Below are positions 5,442 through 5,781 of a stretch of 5,781 nt of DNA, piece after piece. The position numbers and the translations under genes were made by a program. Source of the stretch: Bacillota bacterium (lineage in GTDB: Bacteria; Bacillota; Clostridia; Peptostreptococcales; Anaerovoracaceae). Under the pieces are notes generated by a model. It made no database searches, was not told where the DNA came from, and saw only the letters and a list, made by a program, of their open reading frames with translations. The DNA is taken from positions 1 through 5,781 of the forward strand of contig JAEENW010000021.1 of the NCBI GenBank assembly GCA_016283945.1. Reading direction: 5' to 3'. Position 1 is the stretch's first letter, and every line of letters starts with the position of its first letter.

Positions 5442-5781
5442 ATCCCGTCAGAAATGAATGTGTAAGAACGGTTCCTTCTGAGCGAAGAAGGAGCGTCTGA
5501 ATCGCCGTCGACGATGTAATTCGCTCTGATCCCGTTGTCGAGCTCGAGCGTCAGAAGAGTGTAGCTTCCGCGTCCGGAAACCGCGTATTCGCGCTCCGAG
5601 TAGCCCCTGAGCGATGCGCTCAGTACCCTGGGAACGCTTTGGATGGAGACGCTGTCCTCCCCGCCCGCGTAGGCGAAGACGTTCAGTGTCTTTCCCTCAA
5701 GCCCGGAGAGAGCTCCGAGCTCGGCCGCCTCGCCGTCGAGCGCGATCCTCGCGCCCTCCGCGAGCCTGTAGACCGCGGCGG
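5420..5781 (-). CDS. Unrecognised beta-rich protein, C-terminal fragment (5' end outside window)
   Basis: An open frame runs in from the window edge and ends at a TGA at 5422-5420, giving 119 complete residues of a C-terminus. I translated it by hand. The residues suggest beta-strands separated by Gly/Asp turns, for example RIALDGEAAELGALSG, then GKTLNVFAYAGG, then TLLTLELDNGIRANYIVDGD, ending SYTFISDGILILEMR. The pattern of a 'variable, Leu-Asp-Gly, acidic, Leu, Gly, hydrophobic strand' resembles small beta domains repeated in clostridial surface or S-layer-associated proteins, but this is only a resemblance. No catalytic motif or membrane segment is visible in this part, and the N-terminus that would show a signal peptide is missing. 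Its base and codon use match the neighbours. Its stop codon overlaps a possible GTG start of rho and lies 17 bases before the preferred ATG, so it is probably the gene before rho in the same transcript. Confidence 0.75.
   Translation of the reverse strand, partial: AAVYRLAEGARIALDGEAAELGALSGLEGKTLNVFAYAGGEDSVSIQSVPRVLSASLRGYSEREYAVSGRGSYTLLTLELDNGIRANYIVDGDSDAPSSLRRNRSYTFISDGILILEMR

Overview
The window is a compact block of genes, all read on the minus strand, from a GC-rich bacterium (about 60% G+C by eye). The order rho, DUF1385 membrane protein (YqhQ-like), prmC matches the Rho / L31 / DUF1385 / PrmC / release-factor neighbourhood that I recall from Clostridia and relatives (Bacillota). 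The zinc-ribbon L31 and the AGGAGG-type ribosome binding sites also fit. Synergistota or another GC-rich, Clostridia-like lineage cannot be excluded. Heavy use of GCG, GAG, CTC and AGG codons makes the opposite strand look open over long stretches, but those frames are shadows.

Layout in the direction of transcription (high to low coordinates). (1) 5781-5420: the C-terminal 119 residues of a beta-rich protein I do not recognise, cut by the window edge. (2) 5402-3696: rho, the transcription termination factor, with an unusually long disordered Ala/Pro/Glu/Gln-rich stretch between its N-terminal and RNA-binding domains. (3) 3696-2581: a DUF1385 multi-pass membrane protein whose start overlaps the rho stop by one base. 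(4) 2554-1670: prmC, which methylates release factors. (5) 1530-1330: rpmE, ribosomal protein L31, with its own good sigma-A type promoter and a 12-bp palindrome at the predicted transcription start. (6) A strong hairpin terminator at 1281-1305. (7) 1260-19: a 413-residue protein of unknown family whose start codon lies just past that terminator.

The first four genes overlap or nearly touch and look like one operon joining transcription termination (Rho) with translation termination (PrmC). rpmE can be transcribed separately and is probably also reached by read-through, because no U-tract terminator follows prmC. The usual companion prfA is not in the window. The last gene has no promoter I can see, so it probably depends on read-through of the rpmE terminator or on a promoter I could not recognise.

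I see no CRISPR array, tRNA, rRNA, insertion sequence or phage gene, and no clear sign of a new multi-gene system. The points most worth a second look are the uncharacterised 413-residue protein and its terminator-proximal start, the disordered insertion in Rho, and the palindrome in the rpmE promoter.
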